A stretch of 64,000 bases of DNA, taken from positions 1-64,000 of the forward strand of contig NZ_JAKSXV010000039.1 in the NCBI RefSeq assembly GCF_022829345.1, in the 5' to 3' direction. The stretch comes from Methylobacterium sp. J-090. GTDB taxonomy: Bacteria > Pseudomonadota > Alphaproteobacteria > Rhizobiales > Beijerinckiaceae. Within the stretch, counting starts at the first letter, position 1; the number at the start of each line of letters is the position of its first letter. Position numbers and translations under genes: made by a program. Below are positions 61,434 through 64,000 of the stretch, in pieces. The notes beneath the pieces are model-generated. The model did not search any database. It saw nothing but the letters and a program-made list of their open reading frames with translations, and was not told the origin of the DNA.

Positions 61434-61466
61434 AAAGACCGCGCCCTTCCCGGGGTGCGGTCTTTT
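61434..61466 (+). terminator. rho-independent terminator after sciP
   Basis: AAAGACCGC (61434-61442) and GCGGTCTTT (61457-61465) form a perfect nine-base stem with a TTTT tail, 62 bases after the sciP stop. It should separate the fliK-flgD-sciP transcript from fliF-fliG. Confidence 0.88.
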
Positions 61467-61594
61467 CGCGTTTCCTTCCGCGACTGCTCGGGTTTTCGAG
61501 GGTGTCCCTTCTCATTCGTTAACCCGCCGCTAACCACGGCCTGGGCAAATTTTGCCGGGCGAGGGCGGGCGGTCCGCCACGCCGGTTCGGGTGG

Positions 61595-63220
61595 GTGCGT
61601 CGCGCGGTGAAGTCGGTTCTCGAACTGGTGACGAAGTTGGGGCCTGCGCGGCTGGCCGCCATGGCCGCCGTCACCATGACCCTGATCGGCTTCTTCGCCT
61701 TCGTGATCCTGCGGGTCTCGAAGCCCGACATGGGCGTCCTGTTCGCCGACCTGTCCATGTCGGATTCCTCCGCCGTGATCCGCGACCTCGACGCGCGGGG
61801 CATCAAGTACGAGACCAAGGGCGATGCCGGACAGACCATCATGGCCCCGCGCGCCGATCTGCCCCGCCTGCGGATGGATCTCGCCGGCAAGGGCCTGCCG
61901 AGCCAGGCCGGCGTCGGCTACGAGATCTTCGACAAGGGCGACGCCTTCTCGTCGACCAACTTCGTCCAGAACGTGAACCACCTCCGGGCCCTGGAAGGCG
62001 AGCTGTCCCGCTCGATCCGCGCCATCGGCCGGGTCCAGGCCGCGCGCGTGCACCTCGTGATCCCCGAGCGGCGCCTGTTCGAGCGCGACCGCGAGACGCC
62101 GAGCGCCGCCATCGTCCTCAAGCTCATGGGCGACCTCGACCCGTCCCAGGTCCGCGCCATCCGCCACCTCACCGCCTCGGCGGTGGAGGGGCTCAAGCCC
62201 GAGCGGGTCTCCATCGTCGACGAGCGCGGCCGGCTCCTGGCCGACGGCGCCCGCGACGCCGAAGCCGACAAGGGCCTCGGGCTGGAGGAGAAGCAGGTCG
62301 GCCTCGAGCGGCGCCTGCGTTCGCAGATCGAGGAGATCGTCGCCGGCATCGTCGGTGCCGGTCGCGCCCGGGTGCAGGTCAGCGCCGAGCTCGACGTCAA
62401 CCGCATCGAGAGCCGCTCGGAGAGCTTCGATCCCGAGAGCCGGGTGGTGCGCTCCACCCAGACCCGCACGGAGAATTCCCTGTCCGGCGGCGCCGAGGGC
62501 GCCGTCAGCGTCGGCAACGAGTTGCCGGGCGCCAACCAGCCGGGCGCCGCCCCGGCCCAGAAGGATTCCACCAACAAGAACGAGGAGACCACCAACTACG
62601 AGATCTCGCGGGTGACCAAGACCGAGGTGGTCGAGGGGGGCCGGGTCAAGCGGCTCTCCGTGGCGGTCCTCGTGGACGGGGCCTACGTGCCGGGGGCGGA
62701 TGGCAAGCTGGCCTATCAGCCGCGCCCGGCGGCCGAAGTCGAGCGTATCGCCACCCTGGTGCGCATGGCCATCGGCTTCGACAAGGCGCGCGGCGATCAG
62801 GTCGAGGTGGTCAACCTGCGCTTCGCCGAGTCTCCGGCCCCGCCCGAATTCGTCGAGGCGAGCCTGGTCCAGTCCCTGATGTCCCCTTCCAAGGAGGACG
62901 TCATGCGCATCGTCGAGTTGACGGTCCTGGCGATGCTCACCCTCATCGTGCTGCTCGCCGTGGTGCGCCCCCTTCTGCGCAAGGTGCTCGCGGCCGAGCC
63001 CGTCACCGTCGCCCTGGTGTCCGGCCCGGCCGTCGCCACCGGTGACCCGGCGCTGGATGGGATGCTGGCGCCGCGCGACAACCCCACGGCCCGGCTCGTC
63101 GATTTCGCCAAGATTAACGGTCAGGTCCAGGCCGAAACGGTGCAGCGCGTGGTCGATATGGTCCGCGCCAGCCCCGGCGAGACCGTCGAGGTCCTGCGCA
63201 ACTGGATCAACGACAACTGA
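61595..63220 (+). CDS. fliF: flagellar MS-ring protein FliF
   Basis: 541 residues from GTG 61595 (GTG 61607 is an alternative). Two membrane segments: near residue 22-42 (LAAMAAVTMTLIGFFAFVIL) and near residue 450 (IVELTVLAMLTLIVLLAVVR). Between them are the ring-building motifs GVGYEIFDKGDAFSSTNFVQ, NHLRALEGELSRSIRAIGRV and VVRSTQTRTENSLSGG. The C-terminal tail (ARLVDFAKINGQVQAETVQR ... LRNWI) is the FliG-binding site. FliF forms the membrane ring at the base of the flagellum. Confidence 0.95.
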   Translation: MRRAVKSVLELVTKLGPARLAAMAAVTMTLIGFFAFVILRVSKPDMGVLFADLSMSDSSAVIRDLDARGIKYETKGDAGQTIMAPRADLPRLRMDLAGKGLPSQAGVGYEIFDKGDAFSSTNFVQNVNHLRALEGELSRSIRAIGRVQAARVHLVIPERRLFERDRETPSAAIVLKLMGDLDPSQVRAIRHLTASAVEGLKPERVSIVDERGRLLADGARDAEADKGLGLEEKQVGLERRLRSQIEEIVAGIVGAGRARVQVSAELDVNRIESRSESFDPESRVVRSTQTRTENSLSGGAEGAVSVGNELPGANQPGAAPAQKDSTNKNEETTNYEISRVTKTEVVEGGRVKRLSVAVLVDGAYVPGADGKLAYQPRPAAEVERIATLVRMAIGFDKARGDQVEVVNLRFAESPAPPEFVEASLVQSLMSPSKEDVMRIVELTVLAMLTLIVLLAVVRPLLRKVLAAEPVTVALVSGPAVATGDPALDGMLAPRDNPTARLVDFAKINGQVQAETVQRVVDMVRASPGETVEVLRNWINDN

Positions 63221-63265
63221 GATTCGTCCGCTTGTCCTTCGTGCGTCGTCCTGGGAGTTGAGGCC

Positions 63266-64000
63266 ATGTCCTCGGGTTTGAACATCGCGTCGGCGCTGAC
63301 CGATGCCGGGAGCGCGGCCTTCTCGGCCATGCCCGGCACGCAGCGCGCCGCGGCCCTGCTGCTTCTGCTCGGCGACACCGATGGTGCGCCGATCTGGCAG
63401 ATGCTCGACGAGGACGAGATCAAGAAGGTCTCGCACGCCATGGTCCAGCTCGGCTCCCTCGAAGCCGAGACCGTGGAGAAGCTCATCGTCGATTTCGTCT
63501 CGCGCCTGTCTTCGGGTGGCGGCATCACCTCGAACTTCGAACGGACCGAGTCGCTCCTGCTCAAGATCTTCCCGCAGGATCAGGTCTCCTCGATCATGGC
63601 GGAGATCAAGGGCGCCTCGGGCAAGCGCGTCTGGGCGAGCCTGACCCAGATCGACCCCGAGATCCTCGCCTCGTTCCTGCGCAACGAGTATCCGCAGACG
63701 GTGGCGGTGGTGCTCTCGAAGGTCCGCTCCGAATACGCCGCGAAGGTGCTGACCATCCTGCCCGAGGATTTCGCCATCGACGTCCTGAACCGGATGCTGC
63801 GCATGGAGACGGTTCAGAAGGAGGCCTTGCGCCACATCGAGGAGACCCTGCGCGTCGAGTTCGTCTCGACCATCGCCCAGACGACGCGCCGGGACGCCCA
63901 CGAACTCATGGCCGACGTGTTCAACGCCTTCGACCGCCAGACCGAAGGTCGCTTCCTGTCCGCCCTCGATCAGGCCAATCGCGGTTCGGCCAAGAAGATC
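63266..64000 (+). CDS. fliG: flagellar motor switch protein FliG, partial
   Basis: From ATG 63266 the frame is open for 245 codons to the window edge, so the C terminus is missing. It has GTQRAAALLLLLGDTDGAPI, the middle domain EYPQTVAVVLSKVRSEYAAK VLTILPEDFAI in outline, and VFNAFDRQTEGRFLSALDQA. FliG links the MS ring to the C ring and carries the torque surface in the part not visible here. It follows fliF by 45 bases. Confidence 0.94.
   Translation, partial: MSSGLNIASALTDAGSAAFSAMPGTQRAAALLLLLGDTDGAPIWQMLDEDEIKKVSHAMVQLGSLEAETVEKLIVDFVSRLSSGGGITSNFERTESLLLKIFPQDQVSSIMAEIKGASGKRVWASLTQIDPEILASFLRNEYPQTVAVVLSKVRSEYAAKVLTILPEDFAIDVLNRMLRMETVQKEALRHIEETLRVEFVSTIAQTTRRDAHELMADVFNAFDRQTEGRFLSALDQANRGSAKKI

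Noticed and set aside
61154-63901. A 915-codon minus-strand frame across sciP, fliF and fliG
   Set aside because: Antisense shadow; three well-characterised flagellar genes occupy the plus strand.

Overview
The window is GC-rich (about 70%) alphaproteobacterial chromosome. The gene complement points to the Rhizobiales, most plausibly Methylobacteriaceae (Methylobacterium/Methylorubrum): a formate-dehydrogenase-type molybdenum/tungsten cofactor cluster, a SciP cell-cycle regulator inside a flagellar cluster, a PmtA-type phospholipid methyltransferase, an ExoR-like Sel1 protein and short DUF1236/glycine-zipper secreted proteins. The genus is an inference from gene content, not from a marker gene.

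Layout. 1-12 kb: a biotin/lipoate-ligase-like gene (cut by the left edge) diverges from a multi-cluster ferredoxin, followed by a GNAT acetyltransferase, a WD40-cytochrome c fusion and a tightly packed run of three MoeA-type genes (one fused to a periplasmic-binding-protein-like domain), mobB and a tungstate-type ABC transporter tupBCA. Together these import and insert Mo/W for an oxidoreductase that must lie outside the window, probably formate dehydrogenase. 12-19 kb: a PRC-barrel protein and a complete, overlapping Mrp Na+/H+ antiporter operon (mrpA(B)CDEFG). 19-21 kb: small secreted or membrane proteins. 21-26.5 kb: a D-glucarate catabolic locus (transporter, LysR regulator, glucarate dehydratase, aldolase, tartronate semialdehyde reductase) whose three upstream regions share one inverted repeat. 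26.7-32.5 kb: pyruvate kinase, a low-GC Tat-exported haloacid-dehalogenase-like protein, and a tartrate/malate dehydrogenase plus transporter pair diverging from a GntR regulator with two visible operator-like sites.

32.5-36 kb is a decayed accessory patch: a LysR remnant, a frameshifted phage-type lysozyme, small unknown genes and a tyrosine recombinase running into the 3' end of a tRNA-Ile(CAU) gene. The recombinase appears to have lost its nucleophilic tyrosine. 36-48.7 kb: 3-oxoacid CoA-transferase, an AsmA-like protein, a Crp-type regulator with a PotGHI-like polyamine transporter lacking its binding protein, a divergent LpxC, an ABC-F ATPase, a TPR lipoprotein and a small secreted protein. 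48.7-58.5 kb: housekeeping genes glpX, hom, a ceramidase-family membrane hydrolase, xth, a glutathione S-transferase, an ExoR-like regulator, ilvD, pmtA and mnmA. 58.7-64 kb: a flagellar block fliK-flgD-sciP-fliF-fliG, the last cut by the right edge.

No CRISPR array, rRNA, insertion sequence or obvious new defence system was seen. The most interesting signals are the regulatory inverted repeats of the two sugar-acid loci, the dead-looking integrase at the tRNA, the triple MoeA arrangement and several overlapping small ORFs.
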